Below are positions 22,537-34,340 of a stretch of DNA of 64,000 nucleotides, piece after piece. The stretch is from NCBI RefSeq assembly GCF_000708205.1, contig NW_014575553.1, positions 211,892-275,891 on the forward strand. Reading direction: 5' to 3'. Position 1 is the stretch's first letter. Each line of letters starts with the position of its first letter. The translations under genes were made by a program, and so were the position numbers. This stretch comes from Mixia osmundae IAM 14324 (taxonomy: Eukaryota; Basidiomycota; Mixiomycetes; Mixiales; Mixiaceae). The notes under the pieces were generated by a model, which searched no databases, was not told the DNA's origin, and was given only the letters and a program-made list of their open reading frames with translations.

Positions 22537-23718
22537 TCAAGTCATCGAGTAGGCTGAAGACGCGAGTCGCGATCGGAACTGACTTGGCCGCATCCGGTCT
22601 TCGCTGCGGAAGAAAGACGCATCGATGGTCTCATCCATGTGTGGCTCGACTGTGCGTGCGCGTTTATTTCGCTGATCGACTGAAGCTGCGCCTGACCAGA
22701 GGAATGTCGTTGGTATTCGAGCCATGCTTTGCCGCAGGGCATACGTCGCACGCAGTCGCTTCATGCCGCGATTCGNTGCTNCATCGGCGACGTCCGGCAA
22801 CGAAATGACNATACTTGCGTCTCGATTGCTGTCCGTCAAGTCGTGCATTGGCAGTGCGTCACTCGACCATGCTTTCGTGTNCATGTCCAATGGCGGCAAC
22901 GCTTTGTNAAGCAAGGGATCGCGTGCCACTGGTCCGCAAGCTGCCTTGCCGGTGTCGTCCTGACCTGGATTGAGCTCATCCATGCCGAGCACTTTGAAGA
23001 TACGATAGATGACGGCAGCGCAGATTGCTCCNACATATGGCGCCAATATCCAGACTGTTTGCGTTCAGCCGAGACCCATCTTTGACGTCAGAGGCTCACT
23101 CTCGAAGAATCTCCGCTCAAACTTGCGACCTACCACNGATGGNCCTAGTGCGCGAGCNGGGTTGACGCCTGCCGAGTCGTATTCGCTCGCAAAGAGTAGA
23201 CANATCGACAGCGATGAGCCGATAACCAGNGGCGCAAATGGTGTCAGACGATGCTTCTCTACAGCTACAAANAGTACAGCCAGACAGAGNAATGCTGTCG
23301 TCAGNCCTTCCATAGCGGCGGCTGTTCCCGCNGAAATGCCGGATAGCTGNACTATCGGTTCGAAGGGAGCCGGCGTGAGTTTGTCAACGACTGCTGCTGC
23401 TGCTATGCCGGCTGCATACTCTGCTATGCTGAACAAGGCGAATCTCACTGGAGATGTAGCACCGACGAGAAGCAGTGCAAGCGAGACTGCTGGGTTCGCT
23501 GGCAGCCCACAGATTCGGTACCATATTGACAGATTGACTGCGAGTGATCCACCAAACGCCAGAGCGACGTAACACAATNCTGCTGGGCTCGCTGCTGACG
23601 NTGTCGAAGCGTGAGATGCAGCTTGNAGGCCNCCGAAAGCGAAGAGCAGAAAGCTAAAGGTGCCGATGAACTCCCCCAAGGTTGCTGCAAGATCTCGTCT
23701 GATGCTCCTGCTGTCCAT
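22537..23718 (-). CDS. Aquaporin, MIP family (left copy)
   Basis: Exons 23718-23100 and 23054-22537 (45-base intron) give 378 residues. It has six predicted membrane spans with both pore motifs: NPAVSLAL in the first half and N-P-A-R in the second (GVNPARAL; its N falls in a third codon position). The Asp that usually follows NPAR in glycerol channels is absent (Ala instead), which favours a water-type pore. Splicing joins FFE to IWILAPYVGAICAAVIYRIF, the last helix. About 130 hydrophilic residues follow as a cytoplasmic tail. Twenty Ns lie in the coding sequence, matched in the right copy. Confidence 0.88.
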
Positions 23719-23855
23719 CGCTAGCAGCTAGCATCCATCACAAAGCGTGCAATGCTAGGAAAAGTCGTATGATACATGGCGGTACAAGTTCTGTTGGTAT
23801 AGCGATGACTCGTGAATCGTGTCGAGAGACGGATTGCGTTGAGGTAGGGTCTGTG

Positions 23856-25359
23856 CTAGGCTTGATAGCTTGGCAAGTCACCACGCGCCTCCTGCAGCGA
23901 GACACCGGGTAGGAGCTGTAGAGGGCCCCTGAAAGCCTGCAAGATGACGTCCGAGTCTGCAATAGTGAGAGCTATGCTGAGCGCATAGTCGACTTCCCAG
24001 CAAGGCGTCTTGGCCGATGGCGGCAAGTTCGCGGTCGGATTGCCGCCTTCACCTTGCAGATCGACATCTAGCTGGCAGCTTGTTGTCTTGCCAGGCTCGA
24101 CAACCAGACTGAGTGGACAGACGAGCAAGCGTTGCTCGTCCGTGCGTGTCTTTGGCCTTGGATCTATGCCACCCCGGGTGGACACACGCGAAATGAGTCT
24201 TATCTTGGCTTTCGTGATCGTGATGGGCTTCGACTTGGCAGACAGGAAGCCGCCTGCATCGTTATCAAGCGAGAGCTCGATGGCGGCTCGGATGGAACGA
24301 GTCGAACGAGCAATCTTGAGATGNGCAGGNANAAGAGTCTGTGATGAATCCTGTNAGTCACGATTCAAGATGGNTTGTTTGCAGACTGACATATGATCTC
24401 AGACTACCTGTCGAGCGACCAAGCTTTGACTTGAGGGGTGCATGCGAGATGAAAGCAGTCGTCGGCCCNTGATAGCCATCGATTTGCGTGGCGANCTTGG
24501 CATCCTGCACNGCGGGTGTAGCGAAGCGNTCGCCGATGGTGTCAGGCGCAAAAGTCGGCAGGCTCGTCAGATCGGCCTCACAGTGCTCATCGCACGGCAG
24601 AGTGGGAAAGACAGTCCGGGCGACCATGACNTTAGAGGTGGACGAGATCCAGCCGACTGGATCGACGCGCGGCTTCTCCACCGAGCCGGTGTCGAGNGTN
24701 AGCACGACTTGNATCACAGACTCGAGAGANCAATCGCGCTGGCCTCGCATTGTAGGCGGCGGTGCTCGACGAAGGGCAATTAGCTGGGGTCTGTCCCTTG
24801 GCTCATTGTAGGGTATCTTGTTANATTCGGTCACTGCGACTNGAGTGGGCAGCGTNAATCGAAAGGGAAAGGTAGCCGANTGGCTCTTGTCAGACTCGTA
24901 AGGTGGCAGGGGCGACAGAGTGATCGGTCCCGACTGCAGCTCGGCATCGCTGATGGGGAAACGATGCCATTCGTGTCCTTGTTCGGTGTCGAGCTTGACT
25001 TGCCCGACTGTGCGCTTCTGCGCTGTTCCCTCGTAGTCCCAATACATGACCCTGGCCTCATGAAACGCAGAAAGACTCAGGCGGGCAGACGGCAGCGTAA
25101 CGGGCTTCTCGCTCGCTCCTGCTGCTCTGTGCTGTACTTCCACCCTGCCTTCGATGACTTGGCCTGACANGTATGCNTTGCAGCCCGCTTGCCTTTGTGT
25201 GTCAATCTTGATGACCAGCTGGAAAGGACCATCGCTCGGCGTCTTTGAGTTGGCGCTCAAAGGGAAGTAGTCTCCGAGGCCGCTGGGCGGCAGTCTTCCC
25301 TGAACATCTTCGTGCGTAGGTGCAAAATAGATTGGTGCGATGACGCCAACGCCGTACAT
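23856..25359 (-). CDS. Arrestin-fold protein (left copy)
   Basis: Exons 25359-24391 and 24350-23856 over a 40-base intron give 487 residues. Arrestin-N features: a beta-rich N-terminus with SGQVIEGRVEVQH, PSARLSLSAFHEARVMYWD, and ATFPFR-x-TLPT followed by NKIPYNEPRDRPQ. The C-terminal part (ITKAKIRLISRVSTRGG, LVVEPGKTTSCQLDVDLQ) would be the second beta-sandwich. Alpha-arrestins usually act as ubiquitin-ligase adaptors, but I see no clear PY motif, so the role is open. The first 15-20 residues differ from the right copy (MYGVGVIAPIYFAPTHEDVQ against MSGDIDAGFFVTREDVR). Confidence 0.6.
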
Positions 25360-25522
25360 CTTCGACCTGTTCGATGGTCAGCCAATGTCGCGACGTGTAG
25401 AGCCGTCCGGGGTAATTATAAAATGTGGGCGGCAGCAAGCTCACGTGCTCAGGTGGCTACGCGTTTCACGTGCACATGTGACAACATTGGTAAGGCCTAT
25501 ATTACCAGCGCCCACGCGTGGA

Positions 25523-26901
25523 CTAGGCTCGCTTGAATGTCCGGCCACTGCATGCATACATGCCTGTAAGTCACGTTACGATTGCATGACATGAGACATA
25601 CGATGCAGTCTTCTTCTCCTTCTCTGCGACTTCTGGCTTGGCGCGGTTGAGCACCTTGAGAAATTCGGCCACTCTCGCACGCATACGAGAGTGCATGTAT
25701 GCCTGGCCAGTTCGCGCCTTAGCGTCTGTTGAGCTGTCAGAGCTGCGAATCACCTTTGAGCATTTGATGTGATAGTGCAAGTAGTCTCTGAACATTTGTA
25801 TTTGAGAGATCGTCTTCCAGGTGCTGTCCGCATCTCTGAAATGCCGTGGGAATAAGACTGAAGCAGACATGAGCACACAGTGGGTCAGACGGGTTGTCAT
25901 CACGAACCAAAGGTGACGTAGCCGACGTCCTCTGTCGTGCTGAGGCCGGGCACGCCGCGGATCTCGAGCGGCGGTTCGCGATTGCTGTAGAGTACCTGCG
26001 GTGCCCCTTGGATCGCAGGCTGCCTCCGCGCATCGACGAACTCCTGCATGATCGAGGCAGACACCTTCAGCAAGGGGCTGATGGTGGGACGTGGCATAGA
26101 CCCGCCTGTAAGAAGACTTTGCCAAAGATCCGATCGGTCTCCTCTTTGAAGACGGTGCTGAAGACGACGGTGACGCGATCCTGGCCAGGGCAAATGTAGA
26201 TTGCCTCGTCTGGTCTGTCAAGGCTGGCGATGTCAGCACTCGAATGTCATGGCGGCCAGGGTGTTCCCTTGCCCGAAAGCGCACCTGTAATGAATCGCCA
26301 TGAGTTCCTTTTGTCCTTCGGGATTCTGGTCGAGCTGCTTCTGCAGCGCAAAGGCGCGTTCGAAGGGCGCTGCGAGTGTGTTGCGCTTGAGCAAAGACAT
26401 TGACCGTATCAGCTGAGCGCGTTCGTCTATCACGTCCGTCCCACTGATCAGCTCGGACGTGCTTTGGCAGAGCAGCGTTCAGCTGACCGAGGTCTGCCGG
26501 CAGTTGCTCGAGATCGATAGCGAGCGAGACGGAGTAGTCTGGCTCTGTCTCTGTGATGTAGGGGCCATACTCTCGCTGGATGAGCTCGCTCGCGCCATAC
26601 CGCGTCTGCTCCGTGTCATTCAGCTCATGCAGGGCCTCGGTGTCCGCAGAGGGGGAGGCTGACAAGCTCATTGTAGCATCGCCAGTCCATACTGAGCAGC
26701 AGCTGTGTCTTCTTGTTTGGCGTCGAGAGATGGAAGCGGACCCCGTCAAAGTCGACGAATGCCTGATCAGTCGTTGCAGGCCTGAACAGCTGCGTATGTC
26801 AGCAGGACAAGCGAGCTGAAGGTTGTAAGCTTGACATGCCGCTGAAAACGCTCGGTGAGGATGTCCTTGATGATCACATTGTGCTCCTCTAGCAGGATCA
26901 T
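25523..26901 (-). CDS. ARC35: ARP2/3 complex subunit 2 (Arc35/ARPC2)
   Basis: Nine exons: 26901-26831, 26781-26664, 26605-26488, 26426-26285, 26214-26106, 26043-25908, 25857-25754, 25702-25602 and 25547-25523, giving 307 residues, the family size. Hallmarks: [102 protein letters not shown] and a terminal [12 protein letters not shown]2 forms the core of the complex that nucleates branched actin at endocytic patches. Two introns (26782-26830 and 26044-26105) keep the family alignment only if they use GC-AG ends. The last exon is 25 bases. Confidence 0.93.
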
Positions 26902-28375
26902 CTTGAGCTTGTAGACTTCTGGCGGTGACCATCGACCCAACACCTCAAAGCTGATCTCGACGAAAGATGACGAAGCGGGATATCGTCCCGAGACCACCCT
27001 AAAGACTCGCCGACGCGCCTAATTCGTCCCGACAGCAGCCAAGTGAACGCCGAGCTCCGAATAGAACGAGGGCAAAAGACCCTACAGAGAGTACAGGAGA
27101 CCGACAGCGAGCAGTCCCACTGCGGACAATAGTCAACAGACCACACATACAACCCCAAGTCTGGGATTTTCCCTGAAAAAGCCCAGTTACTGCACGTTTT
27201 TTCAAGTGATCCGTAGAGGTCAGTCTGATCATCTCATGGCACTCGCCTCGGCCGGTGCAATGTCATTCGTTCACGCACTGACGCAATCGCTTGTCCTTCT
27301 CTTGCACGCTTGCCCGTCCACTCGCCCTTCGAACCGATCAACTCCGTTCCTTGCATCCTTTCCGGCGTCTCTGTGGCAATCGTCGTACGCTGTCCCGGCG
27401 CTTGTCTGACTGTGACCAATCGTGACAATCGATACCTCGCTCTCTACTTGACGTCGTCGCCGTCCTCACGACTCATCTAAACTCATCTGGCTTGGCTCCA
27501 ATATCCTGCTACGCGCCGCTTCCCCATTGGTTGCCCTATGAACTCTTCGAGCGATAACACAGGCGTCCGATAATCGCTACGCCTGATTCTAACGGATCAA
27601 CTTCGAAGATTCTACAAGCTCCAGTCGCTCCAGCCCGTCAGAACCGACCTTCCAGGGACCTATTTCCATGACCTGCTAAGCTCCGTAGCTCTGTCAACAC
27701 ATACCAATCGCGCTCACAGCGATTCGACACATCCGCGCTGACTAGTCAGTCGAGATCAGCAAAACTGTACTAGCCCAGAGAGGGGAAACGTTGGACGTCC
27801 GATATCGCTACGTCCCGGAACAGCTCTCGCTGCTTCCACGTTCGTCTCCATCTTTGTCCCGTACTCACTCGCCTCTGTCCCCGCTCTGCTCGATCGACGC
27901 GTCAGAACTCTTTGACTACTCGCAATCACAGCAAACCACTTTGCCGTGCCCATCCAACAACGTCGGACTGCACATCACGTTCGACAGACAAGTACACTCG
28001 CTCGAGATTACGCTTGGTCATCGCCCAGCGTAGCAACCTGCCCTAGCGCTCAACATCCAAAGCTGGGCTTAACGGTCCTCATCGCGTCCGATATCGCCGC
28101 GTAGCTATTGTCAACTAGTGACCATCCTCTCAGTCGATCTACTGTGCGTCCGGCGCCGCTACGCGTATCTATTTGACCACTCGAAGCTCTAACAACCTAG
28201 AGCTGATCCCATTCGCTACTCTGCTGCGCAGCCGCTATCACTGTTACAATTCTGTTGCCGTATTGGTTACGCAAGCCACCTTTGAACGCAACTTACGAAT
28301 TTCTGTTCAACCTTCAATCACTCGTCTTTCTCCCATTGATACAGGGCCACTGCACAGCTAAGTAACACGACAGAC
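26902..28375. promoter_or_regulatory. 1.47-kb divergent regulatory region, ARC35 / wc-1
   Basis: By far the longest non-coding stretch in the window. It has CCAAT-type boxes (for example ATTGG near 27530) and a repeated element of the form CGTCCG-4 bases-CGCTACG near 27564, 27795, 28084 and 28146, with a weaker copy near 27497. Short open frames occur but none has recognisable features. It likely holds the wc-1 promoter and a long 5' leader. Confidence 0.55.
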
Positions 28376-31119
28376 ATGTCGTCTTACAACCTCGTCACGC
28401 CGCCCATCGACGCGGCCCACATGAGTTTTGAGTCCGCGCATGCTCGCAACCCTGACTGGTCTGTCAACTCTCAGACCAGCTACGCCCAGCCTGCCAATGC
28501 TACCGCCTCCAGCTCGATCAATAAGCGCAGCGCAGACCACTTTGACCCAACGGACGAGGCCGCACAGGGTCTCGACCCGAGCAGCTTTTCCAAGGTCACC
28601 TTTCAGATGCCCTCTTTCCTCGCTGGCGGCCCGGCCGGGCAGTTTGCCTCTGGCCCTGCAATTGCAGAGATGCCTCCGTATGTCCCCTCCCTACTTCGCA
28701 TGATGTTGCGCCCCGCTGACTCGAACATGATGATGTAGCACGCACAACAGTCAGACGCCGTTTCTCAACATGAATTCGTCTTTCGCTGCCGTGTCGCCCA
28801 CACGCAAGACCGCAAAGTATGTGCCCGACCCGAGCAATCCTGTCTATGGCAATTATGGCTCTTCGGTCGTCGGCGTCAATCCTGACTTGACGCCCTTCCC
28901 CATTGAGGCAAAGATGGAGGCCGCAAAGCTCAATGCTGCCGGCAAGGACGAAGATTTCGAAGCCACCAACGCAGGCTTACCCGAGCCAATTGGCGGCAAC
29001 TTCCCTGGTCTCTACTCGTCTTCAGGTTTTGACATGGTCAGCGTGCTAGCCCGCGTCGCGGCCCGACCTAATCCTCAGATCAACGTTGGACCTGTCGATA
29101 CGTCGTGCTCCTTCCTTGTCGTTGATGCACGCAAGTACGATTTCCCAATTGTCTTCGCATCAGAGACTTTCTCCAAGCTCACTGGCTACGAAACGGACGA
29201 GATCATCGGCCGTAACTGTCGCTTCCTTCAGGCTCCCTCTGGCGATGTGCAGATGGGCAGCAGGCGTAAATACACGGATAGCAATGCTGTCTATCACATG
29301 CGTACGCACGTCATGGCAGGCAAGGAGTCTCAAGTCAGCATCATCAACTATCGCAAGAATGGCCAGCCTTTCATCAACCTCATCACGATCGTGCCTATCA
29401 CGTGGGACACGGATGAGATCGCGTATTTCGTCGGATTCCAGGTCGATCTGGTCGAGCAGCCTAATGCCATTCTCGAGAAGCTGCGCAACGGCAGCTATGT
29501 CGTCAACTATTCTCTTCTGCCCAACACGCCTTTCAATCCGACCGGTTCGTCGCAAGCGCCTAATAAGATTAACGACGGTTCGCTCGCCGCTTCGGTTTCC
29601 GCGTATCAAGTCGAGGAGCCTATGCGCAGCGAGGAAGCCAAATCTTCGGCAGAGATGCTCAGCATCCTTGGCACAAACTATTCGGACGATGGTGAGGACG
29701 TCAAGGCTTGGCAGAAGGCATTGCTCGGCCAGACGCATGATCTGGTGCATGTGCTCTCCCTCAAGGGCTCGCTGCTCTATGTCTCTCCGAGTTCAGCGCG
29801 CATGCTCGAATACGAGCCAGAGGAGCTCGTCGGCCACACAATATCGCAACTCTGTCACCCGAGCGACATCATCCCTGTCATGCGGGAGCTTAAAGAGTCC
29901 AGCAACGCTACTGATCCCAACCATACGGTTTCTTTGCTCTATCGCATCAGACGTAAGAATTCTGGCTACATCTGGATTGAAGCTCACGGCAAGCTCCACC
30001 TCGAGCCCGGCAAAGGTCGCAAGTGCGTCATACTCGTCGGTCGAGAGCGACCTATCTATCGCATGTCATGGCGTGACGTCAAGCAGACCGGCAGCTTCGG
30101 CGATGAGGAATTTTGGTCAAAACTGAGCTTGGACGGACTGTTTCTATATTCAACGTCGTCTGTGTCCAGCATGCTGGACTTCACTGCAGACGAAATGATT
30201 GGAACGAGCATCTACCAGCTAGTCCGACCCGATCGGACGACGGATGTTACGAAAGCGCTCGATCAGGCTGCTGCTGGAAATCCTGTCAGCTTGCACCATC
30301 ATCTCAAGCAGCGCAGTGGCGAATATATCGCCGTGGTGACCCATTTCCATCCCCATATGATTGACGACTCCTCTAGCGGGGCTCAGCATCCTGCTGTCAT
30401 ATGCCAAACGAACAAGCTAAGCTCAGAGACAACTCGCACCGCTCATCGACCGCGCCATGATGGTGGTGTCAATACCAGCTTCGCGTCAAATGACATGCAA
30501 CGCAGCTCATCCAGCAACAGCATGATCGCAATCGCTTCTCCAGAATCCTCTGACGAAGCCAACACGCCTTCCCCCTTCTCTGCGATTCCGAGCACTTACA
30601 AGACCCTCATGTCTGCACCGCAGTCGGACAATATCTTTGAAGAATTGGACGCTACGCGAAGCACAAGCTGGCAATACGAGCTCCACCAGTTGAAGATCAT
30701 CAACAAGAAGCTTCGAGAAGAGCTAGAGCTGCTGGAAGCGGCCAAGCGGAAGCGCAATAAGCGAAAGCTTGCAGCTGCCGGCGGGTCCGGCTCGCCTTCG
30801 ACGGTCAAGTCATGCGCAAATTGCCACACGACGTCCGCACCAGAATGGCGAACAGGTGCGTATCTTCTGCCTCGCAGGTACTCGATGCTGATGCGCATGC
30901 ATAGGTCCATCTGGACCCAAGACACTATGCAACGCCTGCGGGTTACGATGGGCAAAGGCCACGCGGGGCTCTGGCAACAGTCAGACCGACAGTGCATCAT
31001 CGCAGCGCTCTGCGTCCATCGAAGCGAACTCGGCCGTCAGCTCTGGCTCCGAATCTGCTGGCCCGGTTCCCGGTTATCAGCCAGCCGCAGGCTTCAATAC
31101 GACAACGCGACCCTTTTAA
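28376..31119 (+). CDS. WC-1: White-collar-1-like blue-light photoreceptor and transcription factor
   Basis: Exons 28376-28677, 28739-30855 and 30905-31119 give 877 residues. The LOV domain (about residues 200-320) has the flavin-cysteine motif GRNCRFLQAP. A second PAS domain follows (HDLVHVLSLKGSLLYVSPSS) and a third (FWSKLSLDGLFLYSTSSVSS). Near the C-terminus is a white-collar type GATA finger, C-x2-C-x18-C-x2-C, split by the second intron: CANCHTTSAPEWRTG then PSGPKTLCNACGLRWAK. WC-1 binds FAD, forms the white-collar complex with WC-2, and activates light-responsive genes in the nucleus. A basic helix (RKRNKRKL) before the finger can serve as nuclear signal. A long upstream region suggests complex regulation. 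Confidence 0.93.
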
Positions 31120-31285
31120 ATGTGACACAGCCAGGTTCTATATGTTTTCATTTTGTACCTGACATGGAATGTGGATGAAATGAAGCAAGAGTGTCGCAAA
31201 CGGATCATGAACAGTCGTGATATACACAGATGCTTTGACCCAACCGCTCAAGGCTATTACAAACGCGCTGACATCAAGGGAGATG

Positions 31286-34200
31286 CTAATTGGGCCATTG
31301 ACTTCGGAAGCGCTTGCTGTTGAGCGATCCATCCTTGTCTTCGCCCAAGACTGATTCCGCACGCAGCGAAGTCCGACTCTTCTTGCCCTGACTCTTGCTT
31401 GACGTCCTGGGCCAAACGTCTGGTTCGTCTGGCGAGCCGAAGACGTCCTCATCTTGCGTCAAGGTGGATCCCCTTGGCTTGCGATGACGGGACGAGATGC
31501 TGGCACTGCTCGCATTAAGTCGACCTACATCGTGCTCGCCCTGCAATACCGAGTCAGCGACGGCCTGCATCAGCTGCGAGCTGCTACTCACGCAGCAGAC
31601 ACGGACATTATCCACGCCTTCAAAATCGTCATGATGGTGTGGAGTGACGGGCGTACTCGATGCGCTCTGTGTGCGTGCCATTGTCGACCGAGAAAGCGAC
31701 GAGCGCCGAACTTTGCCGGCGGCAGACGGTGAGAGCGGTCTGCCGTGATCCTGCTCACGCAGACCGAGGGGAGAGCCTCCTTCGTCCTGAGGCCGTGCCA
31801 GAAGGAAGCTGAGTGCCTTCATCCATACTTCGTGCTTCTCGCGGGTGGGCGCTGTAAACTTGAGCTCACGATCGTGCGTTTCGATGATGAGACTGTACTG
31901 ATGTAATCCAGCGGGCGCTGTATTGTTATCGATGACTTGCCTGACATCAGTGATGTATACTGTAGCGTTGATCAGCATGAGCACCATCATGAGCCAGGCT
32001 GCATACCGCTCTTTGCTTTTGACTGGGTCAGATTCTCCGAGCCTGGGTTCTTGTCGCTCCAGTAAAGTGTCTTTGTGTAAGGATGAACCCAGAAGAAGCG
32101 CTTGTGACGAGAGTTCTTGTTCATTGCTTTCCGAGTGTATTTGTAGAACGAATCTCCAATCATAGTCTGCGTGATGGCGTGGATCGCGTCTGGATCGGCA
32201 GAGGTCGGCGCGCCGGCGGCCGCAGCCGCCATACCATCGCTAGTCTTGCTGGATCCTGTCGAAATTTGTCGATGTCGGCTAGTACGAGGCGTTGGAGCGT
32301 CTGATGGGCGTCGCGAAGGCTTCAACGCGCTTCGAGACGGTCTCGGCGCCGGGCGTGGCTGTGGCGGGGGTGTAGTAGACCGTTTGACCGGTACGACGGC
32401 AGGCGGTGGCATGGCCCGGGCATCCTCCGCACCTTTGCGCTCTGCTGCGCTTGGCTCAGGGACCGCCACGATTTCTGACGCGTCTTCAAAGTCGTCATTG
32501 TCCGTCGCTTCCTCCTTTTCAGCTTGTGCAGCAGCGAGAGCCGCGGCGGCGGCGGCAGCAGCAGCAGCAGCGGCGGCAGTAGCGGCAACCTTTGTATCAC
32601 GGTCTTGTTCAGGCTCTGTCTGCGATGATGCCTGCGCAACAGCGACGGGCTCTGTGTTGACTGCAGCGTTGCTAAACAGCTGCGCTTCTGTCTGCGAGGC
32701 CTTGTGCTCTGTCATGACGACTGCTATAGGCTCGGTCATGACTCCAACTTCGATGTAGATTTTGGCAGGCAAGGTATCATTAGCGCCAACATCGCTGACG
32801 GAGCGGATCGAGCCTGATCGACGGAATGACGAGAACGAATTTCGACCAAAGTCGCCCAAAACCTGTGGCCTGTCCACGCTAAGTCGAGACGAATCGACAA
32901 AGTCTGGATCCATGCCGTCAATGCTGCCGCGGGACAGATCGACGTTGTCGAGGCTCTCATCATCGTGGAAAGCGCCATTCGACCTTGTGCTGCGTGCTCG
33001 GCCCAGCGTAGCCGCGCCACGCCCTCTGCCGCGACGTGAGACGTATTGCGAGTCCATATGATCACCGTTGCCATTCGCGTGCGCCGCCTTTTCGCGACTG
33101 AGCGCATTGCGGAGTGCAGTGATGGTACGCTGCGCGTGAGCAAGAGACTGCCGCAATTCGTCAACATTACGCGAAGATTCTAGTCGTACAAAGTCGCGCT
33201 CGTCTGGGTAGCTGTCTCCCATCTCGTCAGATAGGGAGTGACCCTCATCGAAGCCCAGATCGCGTCCGTCGCCGGTTTTGCGCCTCTGCATACGATTGGC
33301 TTCGAAGCTGTCGTCATCTGCCGCGAGATGGTCTAAGCCCGCGCCCAAGCCAGCACCCGTCAGTCCCGACGCAAGTCCGATGCCTGCTGTCGTCGTCTTG
33401 GAGGCTGCGAGCTGCTTGTTCTTAGCCGCCAACTCGGCGTTGAGTGCGTCGACCTTCATTTGCAGATCTTCGCGCTCGCGCTGTATACCTGCACTCTCCT
33501 TGCGCATGCTTGCAAGATCTGTCTCGTGATTGGACTTGAGTGACTCGAGCTGACCCTTGAGGTTATTGACTGCCAGGTTTTGCGATTCGAGTTCATCACG
33601 TGTGTCGGTGAGCGTTCGAGTCATACGGGTCTTTTCTTGTTCGTGTTTGGAGATGCGGTCGACTTTGTCCTGATGTTTCGACTGTAGGTCTTGGTGTGCC
33701 ATCTCGAGATTCCAGTTCTCTTCTTTGTACTTGCCGACGCTTTCCTCTAGTGTCCTGTTGGCACCCAGATGCTTGTGGACGTCGCGCTCGAGTGCATCAC
33801 GCTCTGCCAGGGCCTTTGCGAGTGCTTCGTCCTTCTCTGCAAGCTGGCTCTGCATAGCTCTTACTTGGGCGATGAGCGAGGTCGAGATGTCTGCAGCCAG
33901 ATGATGGTCCTCTACTCGGCTGGCGTTGGCAGCATTGCGTGCTCGTCTGTTCGTTGCCGCTGACCTTGGGGGCGTGACAAGCAAGGAGGCTTGGTCTGTC
34001 TCCAGACTGGACGATGACGCCTGCAAAGGCAAAAAGATGCGCAATCAGACGGGCGATGGTCCCTCAAAGACGATGGGCGTACACCAGGCATGGGTGAGGT
34101 TTTCCACGTCTTGATCTCATTCTGTACACTTGCTACCAAGTCCTCCTCTTGCTCTGATCGTTCGACCGAGGACGAGGCGCCGAAAGGACTGCCGGCCGAG

Positions 34201-34340
34201 GGCAGTGACTGCAAGCGAGACTCGATCGCCGCACGCTGACTGAGCAGTGTCTGGCCCCACTCGCCCGCTCTTGCCAGCTCTGCCGATTTTGCGTCGAGCA
34301 AGCCGGCAAGTTCCGTTCTGAGGCTGGCTATCTGTGTCAT
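31286..34340 (-). CDS. Num1/Mcp5/ApsA-like cortical anchor with PH domain
   Basis: Exons 34340-34083, 34020-32007 and 31959-31286 give 981 residues. The first 350 residues are coiled coil (AMQSQLAEKDEALAKALAER, KYKEENWNLEMAHQDLQSKH). An unstructured middle has a poly-alanine run. The C-terminal PH domain carries the Num1 family signature MIGDSFYKYTRK with HKRFFWVHPYTKTLYWSDKN, continuing over intron 2 to SVYITDVRQVIDNN and EKHEVWMKALSFLL. Such proteins bind PI(4,5)P2 and anchor dynein or mitochondria at the cortex. A 42-base in-frame stretch near 31590 starts GTCCGT and ends TGCAG and might be a further intron. Confidence 0.85.
32527..32588 (-). repeat. GCN-repeat tract encoding poly-alanine
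   Basis: GCC/GCT/GCA repeats, clear on the plus strand as GGCGGCGGCAGCAGCAG, encode a run of about 13 alanines in the linker of the Num1-like protein. Confidence 0.9.

Larger units (their letters stand above)
21438..25310 (+). repeat. Left arm of a 3.9-kb inverted duplication
   Basis: Reverse complement of 52774-56646. Every left position x corresponds to 78084-x on the right, with no indel that I could find. It carries 39 single Ns at mirrored positions plus two more (25170, 25177) where the right arm has a base. Similarity fades at both ends with resolved base differences: near 21438-21456 in the Gly/Ser-rich gene, and near 25299-25310 in the first exon of the arrestin-like gene. It contains SH3BGR-like, aquaporin and arrestin-like genes. 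No transposase, terminal repeat or target duplication is seen. Confidence 0.95.

Noticed and set aside
26758-26833. A GT-AG intron of 73 bases in ARC35 starting at CAT|GTCAAG
   Set aside because: It keeps frame but deletes the conserved PATTDQ segment before FVDFDGV; the 49-base GC-AG intron restores the full family alignment.
27791-28033. 80-codon open frame upstream of wc-1
   Set aside because: Starts at TTG, has no recognisable features, and overlaps the repeated element; probably leader or promoter DNA.
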